Source: Warburgia ugandensis (lineage: Eukaryota; Streptophyta; Magnoliopsida; Canellales; Canellaceae). Taken from it: a stretch of DNA of 64,000 bases. The notes under the pieces are model-generated. The model was not told the DNA's origin. It saw nothing but the letters and a program-made list of their open reading frames with translations, and searched no databases. This document shows, piece by piece, positions 38,030 through 52,449 of this stretch (within the stretch, counting starts at the first letter, position 1; each line of letters opens with the position of its first letter). Made by a program: the position numbers and the translations under genes. The DNA is taken from contig CP141137.1 of NCBI GenBank assembly GCA_035236585.1, forward strand, positions 44,228,057 through 44,292,056, given 5' to 3'.

Positions 38030-41000
38030 TGAGGTGAATTCCTAAACATGAGTTGCAGAGATAACTCATATAGAGGATGCTGAGGCATAATGTTTGACAT
38101 ATTTTTCTCAGAGAATATGTGACTTTAAATCCTTGTGAGAGTATAAGGAAGTATACTTTTATGGAAAGTGTATGATTCTTAGAGTAAAGAATCAGAATAA
38201 ATATTTTAAAGTAGTTTCTCTTAGTAAGGACCTTATATTATGATAGAAAATATGTGCGTATGGATTGCTTTTGAGAGTTTAAGTTCTAACTTGGACTATG
38301 TGTATAAAATTTTAAATGAGTATAATAACTATTGTAACAACAAATTATGAAAGATCAGAAATGGTCACAATTAAAGAGAACTTGAGAAATTCAGAGAATT
38401 ATAGTGTTAGTCAAATTTGTGGTCGAATGAATTGAAGAATAAAATTGTAGTATGATAAAAATCATTTAAAGTTTGATAGAACAAGATTTTAATGTTCTAT
38501 AGATGAATTATTTGATCTATGAGATGAAAATTAATATTCTTATGCTTACAGAAATACTGATAGCCATATATTAGTGAGAAGTGAATGTTTATGAATTAAT
38601 TGAAGGTTTTAATTATAATTTGGAGTTGCATAGTGCCTAGAGGATATGACAACTGTTTTATGAGAATAGTTAGTAAATAGTAATAATAATATGGTCTTTA
38701 ATAACTAAGGAAAGTTATTATGAAAAATCAATCAATACATTGAATGTCAGATTGACAGTTGTAAATGATTTTGATTAATATGACCATGAAATAATTTATT
38801 AGTTAAAGAAAATGAAATAGTGGAAGTGAGGACACCAAAAATCTAATTATGAGGATTTTAATGATAGTCATTTGAGAGGAAGTCTTCCTCCCTTACTAAG
38901 ACTTTTATCTAGAAGGCTCTTAGAAAGGCCTACGATGATCAGTGTCTTTGCTTTGTGAGCATTTGGTATTACTATTAGAGTTGTTACTATAGAGCAGAGA
39001 AATTAGATGGTTCAACGATATTGACCTGATATACACAGTTGAGAAGACTTGCCCCTAACTCCCTTACCATGGGTAAGGAGGCTGCAAATCGATTATGATA
39101 TGTTGATGCCTGTATTGAGGAATCAGGTGATTATAGCGCATCCTACATTAGTGACAGAAGCAGTAGATTTGGCCTCCATGTTATAGAGAGATTCTCTGGG
39201 GACAGGGTTAATTGCAGAGACTCAGCCATGAGTAGTTCGAGTTAGCTCAATAAGGGCATGTGACCCTTTTCATCGACATAGTTATAGAGTCCACTGAGCC
39301 AGTGACATTTGATCAGGTAGTATTGGGATGCGAACAAGAGAAGGTGCATTAGTGTAAGAACAGGCACTTCGATAGCTATGTCTTGGAGTTAATAGACCAC
39401 TGCAGCAGTGGTAATAGCATCAGCAGCCACCATTATAGTGGTAATCCTTTAAATGTTTTGACTATGGGAAGTCACAGTATTTTCAATGGAGACTGTTCCA
39501 GAGGACAGTGAGTCAGATAGACAGACTTTGGAGATAGGGCAGAAATGGGCCCACATTGGCAGTGCTGAGTTTCTACCATCACTTGAAGGTAAGTACAGGC
39601 CTCGAATTGGGTGTTAGAAAATAATTTCTCAATTATCTAGTAAACATGCTAGGATCCTTATTGATTTAGGATCTAGCCATTTTGTACCTTATGTATTGGT
39701 GCCTTGATGAATATATCTGTGTATATATGACAGTCTCTAAGTTGAATGTTATGGAGCTGATGATGAATGAGAGGATGGATATTGATCTCATCTTACCTGA
39801 TATGATTGATTATTATACCATCCTAGGGATGGATTGTATTTATTGGAGGATAGTTGATTTACACGAGAAAAGATTACTTTTGTTTACTTAGACAATCAGT
39901 GACCTCATTCCTGTGTAGGTAGAGCATCACTGAGGTTGTGTTATTTCTGCCTTGAGGGCGGGACGGTAATTTCCTGAGGTATTGAATCCTCCTTGTTAGT
40001 GTGGCAGTGGATGACAGAGAGTGGCCTCAAATTTAGCACATAGATGGTGTTCGGTATCCATAAACTTTCCTGAGGAGGTTTAGGATTTTTGCCGCAAAAT
40101 ATTAATTTGGCATCAGACATAATGTCATTTACTATGGTGCCATACAAGAAGATGCCAGTTGAACTAGAAGGGTTCTAGTTACAGTAGTTACTTGACTAGG
40201 GTTTATCAGACCTAGTGGGTCTTCATAAGGTGCATTAGTCCTCTTCATGAGAAGAGAGACAGATCCTTATTGCTATGCACAAATTATTGATTGTATGGTA
40301 GCACCACAGTGGATAATTGATATTCTCTATCATGTATTGATGATCTATTTTATCAACGTAGGATGGTGCATGGTATTTATGGATATTGATTTGAGGTCTC
40401 ATTATTACCAGTAGAGCATTGTGACTAAGATGTCTTTAAGACGATTTTTAGAACTTGTTATGATTATTACAAGTTTTGGGTGATACCAATTGATGGAACT
40501 AATACACTGATAATATGTATGGATATGGTGGACTAAATTTTTAAATATTACTTGGATGAGTATCCTAAAGACTAATCTATTATTGTGAATTTATGCATGT
40601 ATGAGTGTGGTCGAAGTAGGTGAAATTCCTCAACCATGATACTTCTATTAATAGAGAAGTAGTGTATTAAGATTAAGATGGGCTGGGATTAGCCCAAATT
40701 GGTGACTAAGGTTGATAGTTTCCTTAGTCTGGTAAATTGCTATTGCTGGGTTATTGAGTTCTCTAGGATGGCAGTGATATGAACGTCGTTTTTATATTAT
40801 ATGTATAAGTTTGATTCTCATTAGATGAGAGGTATGACAATGACATATGTCTTATATAAATCATTTTATTATGTATAATTAGAAATTAATTTATGACATA
40901 TACTTGTGAGTAACCGATGAAGGCAACTTAAGAGGGAGGCCAATGAAGGCAGGTGCGAGAGGCATTGGCAGGCTTCTAGGTACTCACAATATGATTATGC

Positions 41001-41526
41001 TATGGACTGGTTCTAATTGGCACATGATTACCTGTTGGCGAGTTGGTATGCTTTGGTCATGATTGGCACATTATTGCTTGTTAGTGAGTTGGTATGCTCT
41101 AGTATTTATTGGCATATATTTGCTTATTAGTGAGTTAATGTACTATGGTATAGTTTTGGCATAGATTTGCCTATATATGAGCTAAGATGCTTTGAATTGT
41201 ATTGGTATAGTGATCTTACTTTTACTAAGTTGTACATAGATAACCAACTCCTAAATAAGAGCTTGGTTTATGCTAATTGTGTCATATGTAGTTATGACGT
41301 GTTCTAAGTACATGAAGAGATGATTTGATATATATATATATATATATAGATTTATAAGATGAGTTGAGATATGAGGGGATGGCATGTCGTGGAATCATTT
41401 ATTGATGTTGACTTTGAAATTATTGTCACAATTGGCATATCTTGTGATATGGGAATGCTTTTAGAATTGTTTGGAGGATAATATGGAAAGAATTTCGAGG
41501 ACGAAATTCCTATAAGGAGGGAAGAA
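38030..41526 (+). pseudogene. gag-pol remnants of the second Tekay-like element
   Basis: Most of this stretch is past recognition. Near 39653-39690 a LIDLGSSHFVP segment is the protease active-site region. The open frame 39682-39891 continues into IDLILPDMIDYYTILGMDCIYW, the usual protease C-terminal block. Near 40527-40610 an RT-like MDMVD...YLDE segment is visible with stops. Just before the LTR, at about 41489-41520, a FRGRNSYKEGR-type tail in another frame matches the usual chromovirus 3' end. Integrase is largely missing. Confidence 0.65.
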
Positions 41527-44500
41527 TGTAATATCCCTAATTTTTAAATCCTAATTTGAGTGAAATTTGAAAAACGTTAAAATGGGGATAAAAAGAATAT
41601 AGTGAAATTTCACATTTTGGAGTTTTATGAATGAAAACCTTGATAGACATTAAATCAAGTATTGAGACTTCCATAATTGGATTGTAATAGGAAAGATGAT
41701 TCCAACGACATAAATTTTGTTGAAATCGAAGTCTGGATGGCAAAGATATGGAATTTTGAATATGAAAGATATATAAAAAAGGGAGATGCTGTTTGATAAC
41801 GGCACCCCCCCCCTTACGTTAGGTGACAGTTGATGATTGTCACCCAATGTGGAAAGAAGAAGAGAGAAGAGAGAGAGGGGAGCTGACAGTCACCGGCGAC
41901 AGTGTGAACCATCGGTGACTGTGAAAACGGTAGTAAAGAGGGAGAAAAATGACAATATTAGGGGCTGAATTTGCAGGGAGCCACCCAAAAAAATGATGAC
42001 TTAGATGGGTGATCTAAGACAATCATTTTATTCTTCATGATACCATGATAAAAAGGCCTCAAGAATTACTTCGATCGGGCAAATAACGAGGGAGACTTGA
42101 GCCGTTGAAGATAACGCCGACAAATGGTAGAAATCCGATGAGTGACAACTATTTTTCACATTTTTCAGCATCAAACGATGTCAAATCACCACCAAATTTT
42201 AGGGGAGTGAAGGTAAGACCCTGATCTTTCACCTCTTTTGAGGAATTTGAGATCCAAAAAGAAATGAGTCACTGGCAGCAATCGTGCCAGTCACCTTCTT
42301 TGGTGACTGTTGATCAATGCTAGTGAATTGTCAGAATGTAATGAAAATCATGCCATAGGCATATTTTGGTGTGATTTACACCATGAAAAGGTTAGATCTT
42401 TGATTGGGGATCATCTGAGCATCCAAATTGGATGCGTATTAGATCAGAGATCCATGAGGAGCGATTTCAAGATCTAAACCATTCATCACTATCTTTGTGA
42501 TACATAGATCAAGATTTATGTGAGGTATACTGGATTTGACATATCTGTGAGATAATCCAACTGATCTTGATCAATGATTGTGATTGATCGATGATTTAGT
42601 TGTAGAATTGGAATGAGATTGTTGATTCATTCCATTCAAATGAATCATTGAGATTATATGAATAAAATTATTGATATATTCTTTTATTTATGATGATCAG
42701 GTGGAGAAATGTCATTAAATCGATACGGATATATTTGATCAAGCACATTTGAGGCAATCGATTGATGATCTAGGGACATAAATTGCTGGATGTCCTTCAG
42801 ATAAACCTATATGAGGTAGGATTATTATCCTAACTTCTTGATTTTATTAATATAGCTATAATTATATAAGTTATGCATGAATAACATGAAATGATGCCTG
42901 ATTAGTTGATTTAAAAGATAAATTATGTGAGATTGATATGATCAGAGCATGATAGCTCTGGAACATAACATGATGAAATTATAAAAGGGGCATGATGGTT
43001 ATAGGCGGGCCCAAATTATCATAATTTGAATTATTAGCCAATTGAGGCTGGCCTCACCTTGAGATTTCATGGTTATGAACCATTGGATTGTATAGAAATA
43101 TAATATAATGAGATATAGAAATATAATGTACCTTATAATTAAGAATCTAATTTAAATAATTTGGATTTGATGTGTGACCTGGATATGATATTTATCTAGA
43201 CGGTGGAACTGAGGCGGACTAATTCAAGGTGGAGTCTGATTGATTTGATGGGCACAGATGAGTGATTCTTCATCTAAGGTAGGTGATGACAACCTTAACG
43301 GGCATGTTTTTGTTTTTAAAATTTTAGACATATATGGCATCATATTTCTATTTTACCATGATTTCATGTTGAGGTATTGAGATTATTGCTAGTGATGCAT
43401 ATTTACATGATTTCATGGATTCATATTTATCCACGAATGCATGATTGATTGTGATTTATTTATGTTTTATAAGTGATATTGATGTCACATGATTTCTATA
43501 CCCTTTTGTGACCATGGGGTTATTACATAGTGATTTAGTTTACAATGACATATTGAGGCATATGGATGCCTGTTTTTATCGCTTAGTTATCCATGGATTT
43601 GGTGGAGGCTTGGTGGCTGATCCTTGAGAGGCTAACCCTAGGATGAGGGGCAGTGCCTTGAGATGGTGAGCCACAAGTACTCCGATTTTATGAGATACGT
43701 GATTTTTGTATTTTAGCAGATTTATGATGGGTGTTTTTGCTTAGTGGACGCTATGCTAGGAGGGTTGTAAGGGTGGCCACCCACCCTCTAACTTATGGTG
43801 ATTATGATAAACACCTACTCGATATATGGCAAACACCATAAAGAGTGGTATAATGGATAGTCCACACTATTGTCTTGATCCCACCCATGTAGACGGGCAT
43901 TGGAGTCTCATGTTTTGGTGTTGACAATCAGTGGCAATGGTTGATACCCTAGAGTGGTTACCACTGTAGCATAGTGGTCCATGCATTTCTTGGTATGTGA
44001 TTTTATCATATTGCGAAGATAACATCCCATGGTGGATATTCCCTATGTACTAACAGTGTGATGACCCGTCCTGAGGGGTGATTGTTCCATGGGTAGCCTT
44101 AAAAGGAACAAGCATGGAAAATTGGTACGAGTACTCGTGACCAATGATACGAGTGTGTAGTACACTCATGGGACCCTCGTGTTAGGGTGCCTCGCATTGA
44201 TGACATTTATGCATTTAGATATTCATTACATCTTTAACTTATTGCATTGATGTGATTTTGACACTTGTGGGACCCACATGTGAGGTTGCCCTTGATGATG
44301 ATTTACACATTTATCCTATGAGCTCTTGATACTCTGTAGTGATATGATTTTGGTATATTTATGAGCTTTATAAGCTTAGTAAATTTGATATGTTTTCATG
44401 CATGTGGTTGGCATGACTTTACATTGATTTGGTGTCTTCAGTTGATGAGTTTTCGAGGTTTTGTTTACTCTGCATGTTTTGATCGTGTAGGTTGCTTGGA

Positions 44501-45034
44501 TATTGCCACCTATGTTGCTAGTTTTGAATGCCAACCATGTTGTACTGTATTGTTATTTAGTTTTATATTGAGATTATGTTTGAACTGTTCTCATGAGATG
44601 GATGTTTTATCACATGCCCTAAAAATTGATGTATGTTTTCTTCATATGATGTTAAATGTTATTATTATCATTATTATTTGTTGTCACCTACACAAGCATA
44701 GCTTGCTGAAGCATTGCAATGCTTTTGCAATGCCTCAAATACATTAAGAGACATCAGGTTGGACACGTTGATATGGCAGCGAGGGTGTTGAAGGCCTTCA
44801 TGTAGTGCATAGAGGAGATTTCATAAATGGACAAGGTTTGTGTATAACCTTACCTCAGTGTTGGTTATGGACTGTATATATGTATAGTTTATATTGTGAC
44901 TTGGATGGTATGAATGTATCTTTATTGGATGAGATGATTGTGCATGAATAGACCCTGAGTAATGTTATTATATGGTTTTATCGAAATGGGTAATGATTTG
45001 GATGGATAGGTATGGAGATTGAGTCTCCTGTATG

Positions 45035-45073
<39 letters not shown>

Positions 45074-45349
45074 TATTGTATCCATTAGGTATTTTTGTAT
45101 CGCATGTGTTATATGCGATGGTCCAAAATACAGAGGAGACTTTGTTGACTTTTCAATATAATTGATAATATCATTTTACCACTAAATTTGTAATTTTGTG
45201 GTTGTATGACACCCGGGTTTTGAAATGTAAGCTTTTTATTCGAGTTTTTGTTTTCAGTTAATTTTAAAAATCAAAGTTTTTTTTAAAACAGGGATCCCAA
45301 CTTTTATAAAAACTAATATTATATTATTGATAAAACTTGGGGTGTCACA
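41527..45349 (+). repeat. 3' LTR of the second Tekay-like element
   Basis: It starts TGTAATATCCC after the polypurine tract and ends GTGTCACA. The length of about 3.8 kb fits the lineage. A (TG)n tract lies at 45036-45070. The 128-codon ORF at 44361-44747 has no recognisable domain and is probably chance. Confidence 0.75.
45036..45070 (+). repeat. (TG)n microsatellite in LTR
   Basis: An uninterrupted TG run of about 35 bases within the 3' LTR. Confidence 0.95.
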
Positions 45350-45796
45350 ATGTCGTAGAAAGTTTTCTTTGATAGCTTGGTCTCCACCATCCACATGATC
45401 ATCCTATGAACCTCTTAATATGATAGCCATATCTTAATCCAACGGCTAATATTAATATTGTAATAAAACTACATAAATTAGCGATTTTAAAGTCAAAACT
45501 CAAACACCTTCATCAACTATGACATGGTTGCCTTAACACATAGGGTTTAGCTCTTACCTTCACTTTGTTGTAGTCTAGATCCATACGTTTAGACTCTAAC
45601 ACAATCACGTCAATTTTCAAATGAGGTATGATGTTGATGGCCCTTGATCTTGCTTAGATAATACCAAGAGTGATTTTCGTTTATGTCATATACTTATAAG
45701 CACACTCTAGCTATCACACATCACATTTGAAGGCTATCCATGCCACATCCTCGACATACTTTACCTTTTCATGATCACACCCATGCCCTATCATTG
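45350..45796. other. Short spacer between two facing LTRs
   Basis: About 450 bases with no gene or repeat that I recognise. It separates the plus-strand LTR ending at 45349 from the minus-strand LTR starting at 45797. Confidence 0.4.
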
Positions 45797-48750
45797 TGAC
45801 ATCCTGGGTTTTCCTAATACTTTTTCACAAAATCTATTTCAATTGTGGGCCCAAAGTTTGAAAAACTATTTAGAAACCAAACAGTAGAAAACAAGTTTCA
45901 TGCAAAGACTTTAAAAAATCCCAAGTATCATTTTTGTTTTCAAAACTAAGGATTTTTAGAGAAATGAATGCCACATTTCTACCGAAATTCCAACAGAGTC
46001 TCCCCTATATTTTGGACTTATCACATTTTATGCATGCGATGTGACAACCTAATAAACACAATACATGTGAAATAAACAAAGGAGACTATGTTTCCCTCTA
46101 AAATACATCCACACAAATGTTTGTTTACATTTAAATAAAAAGAAACATTTTGTAGTGCCAAAGGTTGGGAATAGAACTAACATCCCCATGACCACTTCAA
46201 TCACAGTCACAATCACATCACCATAACTCTATTTTATAATTTACAATGTCTCAATAACCTTATATTTGTATAGGTAGTTTCATCTTTAAAGTATGAAATT
46301 TATGCAGTTTCAAATCCAAAAAGGGCACATAATCACATGTTCTGTAGTTGAGTAAAATATAATGCATAATGAAAATATAATGCATAATGAGCAATATAAC
46401 AAAACTCTGAAATCTCAATCATGCTTTACGAATCAATGTCACACTAAACCAATCCAATTTATTAGTTTCACTATCTATGCATATTGTTTCAAAGAAAATA
46501 GTAACCTATGCAAGGTATTTTACAAGATATGAAAGATCACCAAAACTCACGTCACACATCATCTCATAAATATCCTCATCTAAACTAGATAGTAAATCCT
46601 AGCCAAGAATCAATAGAAAAATGCTTTTAAACCATATAATGCTTCAATATAATCAGCATGTGTTAATAAGCACATATATAATACTATCAGAACCTCCTCA
46701 AGGTCTAACAAGTGTAGAAACACTCGAAATTCAACCACCTACCATTGATCATGAGTACTCATTATAGACTTGAAATATCAGAGTACTACGCACCTACACT
46801 ATCGCATTATATGAATATGAAAATAATGGACCCTCTGTGCAATGGACAAGAACCAATCAATTTTATGGTTATCACGCTGATACAAAGATAGATAGATTTC
46901 CTACACCATGCGCTTGGGGGACATGGTAAGCAAGCCATGACCTACCCATGATGTCATCGACTTGAATTCGACCTTTTTTTAGCTAAGTATCTAACACATA
47001 TATAATTTTGAAAGGAGGATGATTAGTTAACCTTTCTAGCAGAAAGTCCACTGACCACAATATGTTTGTCATAACATAATCATACTAGGCATCATCACAT
47101 GGTGATATAGTAGATAAAATCATAAAAATCCATGCATTTATGAAATCATGCAAATTCCAACCTCATGATACAATGTAGCCATGTAAAAGCAACCCTCACT
47201 AGGGGTTAAGTTTGAGGATTCCTCATTTCTCGTCATTTCATACTTCATGAAGTTCATGTAGTTTAAAATATGTTTTCATGCATAAGTTCCCAATTTAACA
47301 GTAAATTGTATGGCATTCCAAACCAATAAGTTGCATGAAATACAAATATGCTAACTGTATAAATTAGAAATATCAATATACCAAATCTTAAGCATTTTCA
47401 AATATGACTGAGTAGTTATCAATAGTCTCCTTTTTTCACCAAAGCATATTGATGTTAAAACTACTTACCCCCCTCATTGTGCTTCATGATTTAGTTATAT
47501 CCCTCCAATCAATTCATCGATCAACTTGTCGAAATTTCAGATTCTTTGTCAATACCATGTTATATTAACAATTACAAAAAGGAATCTATTCTAGCCCTAA
47601 ATTGACGGTCCAGATAATTTGTTAATTGTGGAATTGTTAGGTTCGATATAATCCATCACTCCTTACTATATGATCTCAACTACTTAGGTTGTTGGTCTAT
47701 TTTTCTCATCATGGATCGTCTAAGGCCATTAGAGTTCAGATTAGATGTGAGAAATAGTGTGAGATCACCCTTTGATCTGCTATTCATTCTCTAGATTAGT
47801 GATCTGATAGCTAGAAGTGGTCAAATTTTGGTCTTAGTATGTTATTAGACATTTTTAGCTAATGGATCAGTAAAATTTAGTTCATCCTATGTCAATTAGG
47901 GGTTTAGAAATGCAATGGTGGCATCTGATCATAGATCAGGGTTTGCCAAGTCCATGTTCCTTTACTATTTGAATAGACGATTAAGATTATTCACTCAATT
48001 TCCACTAGATCTTTCAATTTCTGCCATATACTAGTTAATTCAATGTTTTATAACTTAGCCATGGTGTCTGATCATCGATCAGGCGTTAAGAAGTCACTGC
48101 TTAAATAATGATAGATTAGATGGCTGAGATTGTCCATTTGGTTTCTAGCCTAAATTGACAATCTCATTTAGATCTAAGCTACATAAGGTATGTATTTACT
48201 ATCTCTAATATTGGATTAAGAAATGGTCAGTTAGATCATTCATAAAACCTAGATTTGGGGTGAAATTGTATGAATTTAGCAAAATACCTCAAATCAAGAA
48301 TAGGATTTCGTAGATCTTACCTCTTGGATGCATTTTCACACTTTTTCCACCCTTGGATGAGTCAGATTGACTCCATTTTTTGGTGAAATGCTTATATCAT
48401 GTCGTGTGCCATTTAGGCACCCAACTGATGGTCAAGATCACCTCGGATCTCCCAATAACCTTGGGGTTTTGGTTCACCTCGTCATGAGGAGTGGAATGAT
48501 TGGCTTAGATTATCAATCTAAGCTGTAGTCTTCTCCGGTGATGATTGCAACTCTAGCGAACCTAAAACCCTATTTTTCTCCTTCACCTGCATACCAAGTT
48601 CCTCTGATGCCTGGGTTTCTCTCCCCTTCTCTCTTTCCTTCCTCTTCTCCTTCTCCTTCTCCTTCTTCCCCCCCAATGCCCAATTTTTTTAATCACCCTC
48701 CATGTCTTAAACATTGGTCTAGTCTTAACTCTTAGGGTTTAACACCAAAC
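45797..48750 (-). mobile_element. LTR remnant of a related Tekay-like family, minus orientation
   Basis: The + strand begins TGTGACATCCTGGGTTTTCC, the reverse of a typical chromovirus LTR end. On the minus strand, a segment at about 46000-46040 (GTCCAAAATA, then GGAGACTCTGTTG) matches the 3' LTR of the neighbouring element near 45120-45155. No gag or pol is present, so this is a solo or truncated LTR. The far boundary is uncertain: a TGTTAAACCCTAA-like start lies near 48740 on the minus strand, but no target duplication was found. The ORF at 48538-48735 is a low-complexity Pro/Ser frame. Confidence 0.55.
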
Positions 48751-51671
48751 CATTTTGTATCCTTGTTATCTAGGGTTTAGTCATTTAAGCACCTCTCTTT
48801 TCTTTTAACACACGTAAATCTTTGATTTCACATGATAGAACACCCTTTGCTATAGAAAATTATATCATAAGATAATGGACAAATTCATCTTTGCAAATAG
48901 TCCAAGTAAATGAGATGTATTGCTAAAAGTTATAACTTCACCCCAAACTTGTATAATGCAAATGATTGTGTGGCCCCATCTTAAGTGGATGTGCCTAGAA
49001 AATCTCATTCCTTAAAGAAGTTCTAAGAGGAATGCTAGTTACTCACGTAGCCTTCACATGCGGACATGTAGGCATTAAATTTCATGACTTAAGGGGCATA
49101 CTACTTGTACATGTCTATGTGTGAAGGTTGCTTGGGCAGTTGGCATTCCTCAAATTTTATTAGAATTTTTACCAAAATTCCCTACTTCCAATTTATTGGC
49201 TGAAATATCATTAAGTATCAATAGGTTAATTTTGAAAAGATCATTACTTAAAGATGCATAAAAACAACTAACATTTCTTGCCATTTGACAATATTTTTAA
49301 CTAAATTTTTACCCTTAATTATTTGGTAAGTAAATTCATCTACCAAATGTCTTCTTATGAGCATTCATCAACAAATAATTTCCTAACATTTGGTCACATG
49401 CAAAACCAAAAGGCTATTTCCCAACATCTCAAGCAAGTTTTGTAGGAACTCATTAATTCAAACTTTTTAAAAGAAGATGCAAAATTGTAATAGATTGAAT
49501 GTGAATGTAGATCAGGAAAGGACGGACGTAGCTCATATCGGACCATCTTGTTCTTTAGAAATTTCACAATAAAATCACTAGTTGAGGGGATCATGTTGCA
49601 AGTCTTCAAAAGTACCCATCAATAGAAAAAAAAAAAAAAAAAAAACCTCCTCTAGGAACTAACATTAAGTACTATAGGCCCTTGTGGTCCTCCCCTTTCC
49701 AGACCCTGCATACGCGGAAGCTTTGTACATTGGGGCTGCCCTTTTTAAAAAGCTTTGATAGTGCAATCTTTTTTTATTAGAGTAGAATGTTGATGATGTT
49801 TCCCACAATAAGGCTTGTATACAATCATTATTTCTTTGTAAGTTGTTTTTAGTTCATCATCAATCTCTTTTCTTGTTTAGGAAAATCTAAGTAATTTACA
49901 AAGAACAATTTGCAAAAATGTTGCTTTGTTGAAAAGTGCTACTAATCACCAAGTTTCTACTAAGACAATAACAACCTTTGGTATCTTTGAGTAGTTTTGG
50001 TTTACCAAACATATGAAAGGTGGAGTTCAAGACCATGGTGAGAGGTTTTTGTAGCAATTGAGAATTTGTAGAGTTAAGATTGCGGCAACATCAATGGGCA
50101 ATCATAAGTAGGTCCTAGACATTGAGAACAAAAGAAGAATGATATTGAAGTGGTCCGCACTATGGCCACCACACTTTAAATGAAGATATCCACCCATTTT
50201 ATCTCATTGTTCCTAGTTTGTATGCCTAGGATTCCAAAAACCATTCAATTAATATATGTGAGAAAATAAAAATTTGTACTTCTTATCTCAAGAAATGGGC
50301 ACTAAGAAAATGTGTATGAACTACCACAATCTGGTGATGCTGGAATCATTAAAGTCTCATGATTTTTCCTTTACTAGGTATGAGATGTTAGAGTAGTAAA
50401 TGTATGGCTTAAATCATTCAAAGATGTGATCCCTGATAGTGTCACTACACTAGCATTCATTATAAATGATAAAGAGTAATTTGATAGACATTAATGAACA
50501 CACAACCGTCAATTGGGATTAACTGGTAAATACAATTTTAAATTGTAACCTTTTAGCAAGTAGGTGATTTTCAATGAGTGATTAGCATATTTCCTATGTT
50601 AGGGACCTTTTAGCAAAAATCTTAATTCTAAAACTCTAAATGGTAAAATCTTTTAGGGAAAAAGGTACAAACATGCCTTAAACTACTAAGGTTTTACAAC
50701 AAGACTCATAGTTTTGTCTCAATCATAATGAAACTACAACTTCTAGTTTTCCTGTAAGTAGGGTTGTTTCATTAGAAGCCCTTCTGGAGCTACCTTACTA
50801 TTAATTTATTATTTCTTTCCTTTTGCACAGAGCAAGTTAAATGAAAAACTAAAAATAAATAACAAAATTAAAGTAAAATGTAAAAAAAGGGTGGTCTTCC
50901 CACTTGCAAGAACCATGGATTTTTTTATATTAAAAAAAAAAAACCCAAGGATCTCCCTCAAACCATTATATATCATTATTACCTATTATCATGGATTTAT
51001 TTCCATAAAAATCTCGAGAGCAAGGTCAAGCCACATAAACTTTGTTTCCCTTTTTAATTACTAGTATAATTAAAATTGCCAAAGGGATTACATGTTGAAA
51101 TTGTACATGATCAAACTCTAGTAGAAGCTTCTTATTATCTGTCACAAGCATGATAAATTAATAAGTGCTTCCAATCTAAAAGAGTGTATAGTAAATTGAA
51201 TAATGATCTTACATAGCATTTCATCTAATGTGATTGCAAATTATAAGCTTACAAAACCATATTTTCAGAACCTTACATTAAAATGATCATTAGAGGAGTT
51301 GTATAGTTTCAATAATGATCAAGATTTTTCAAACAACACCATTACATTAAACTTCAATAATAGTTATTATAACTCCTTCCATCACAAGTAAAACCTTGAA
51401 ATTGCAGCCCAACTCCTATTACAACTAAAATCCAAAATTTTGGATTTTTCCCAAGCTTTGAAATATCTCATGATATTATCTTTCTATACGATCAAGATGA
51501 CATCTTTCCTAATAGAATCGTGCTTTAGTTATTTCAAGACAAAAGCTAATCTTAATTGCAGCAGCACTTGGAGAACCTCATCGACCCAATGAGTAGAGAG
51601 CTAAACTTGTTCCATCATTTCATTGAAACTTCTTTTCTGTCAAGTTTCAAATTAGCAGGATAGCTTTGAAG
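48751..51671. other. Degenerate AT-rich stretch without genes
   Basis: I find no coding region. It holds a poly-A run (49627-49646), a SINE fragment (49670-49746), and short A or T runs near 50930. The ORF 49394-49609 has no domain. Confidence 0.5.
49670..49746 (+). mobile_element. Au-like SINE, 3' fragment
   Basis: From CCTTGTGGTCCTCCCC through CAGACCCTGCATACGCGGAA to GGGGCTGCCCTTTT it matches the 3' half of the SINEs at 21422 and 60021. The tRNA-like 5' half is absent or unrecognisable. Confidence 0.78.
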
Positions 51672-51676
51672 GATAA

Positions 51677-52161
<485 letters not shown>

Positions 52162-52449
52162 ATTCTCTCCCTCCATCCACATGCCATATTTATCTAGTTA
52201 GAATACATTATGCTATGTTCCTACATAACACTAATATTTCATATGTTATCACCTTTATCAACATATATATATAGGATTCTTATCAATGTGAATCTTTTTC
52301 AGTTTTAGCATTTGTTCTTCTATCACCTCTCGCATCCAGTGACACCAAATGTCAATATACTCTATGCGTGTATGATACATTGAGTTTGTGCTCAAATCTA
52401 GAGTGCTATAACTATCATAAAGTACCTTGTATTCTTCTTCTACGGTACC

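Larger units (their letters stand above)
37637..45349 (+). mobile_element. Second Tekay-like Ty3/gypsy element, heavily decayed
   Basis: A short 5' LTR tail (about 37813-37953) matches the last 140 bases of the 3' LTR (about 45208-45349): TTTTGAAATGTA near its start, a poly-T block, AACAGGGATC, TATTATATTATTGATAAAAC and the final GTGTCA. A mutated primer site follows it. The interior keeps traces of protease and RT but has lost most of integrase. The 3' LTR starts after a purine-rich AAGGAGGGAAGAA tract. Bases 37637-37812 are not matched in the 3' LTR, so the left boundary is unclear. The Athila element sits directly against this left side. Confidence 0.75.

Noticed and set aside
44361-44747. 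128-codon ORF with hydrophobic segments
   Set aside because: It lies inside a chromovirus LTR, has biased composition and no recognisable family.
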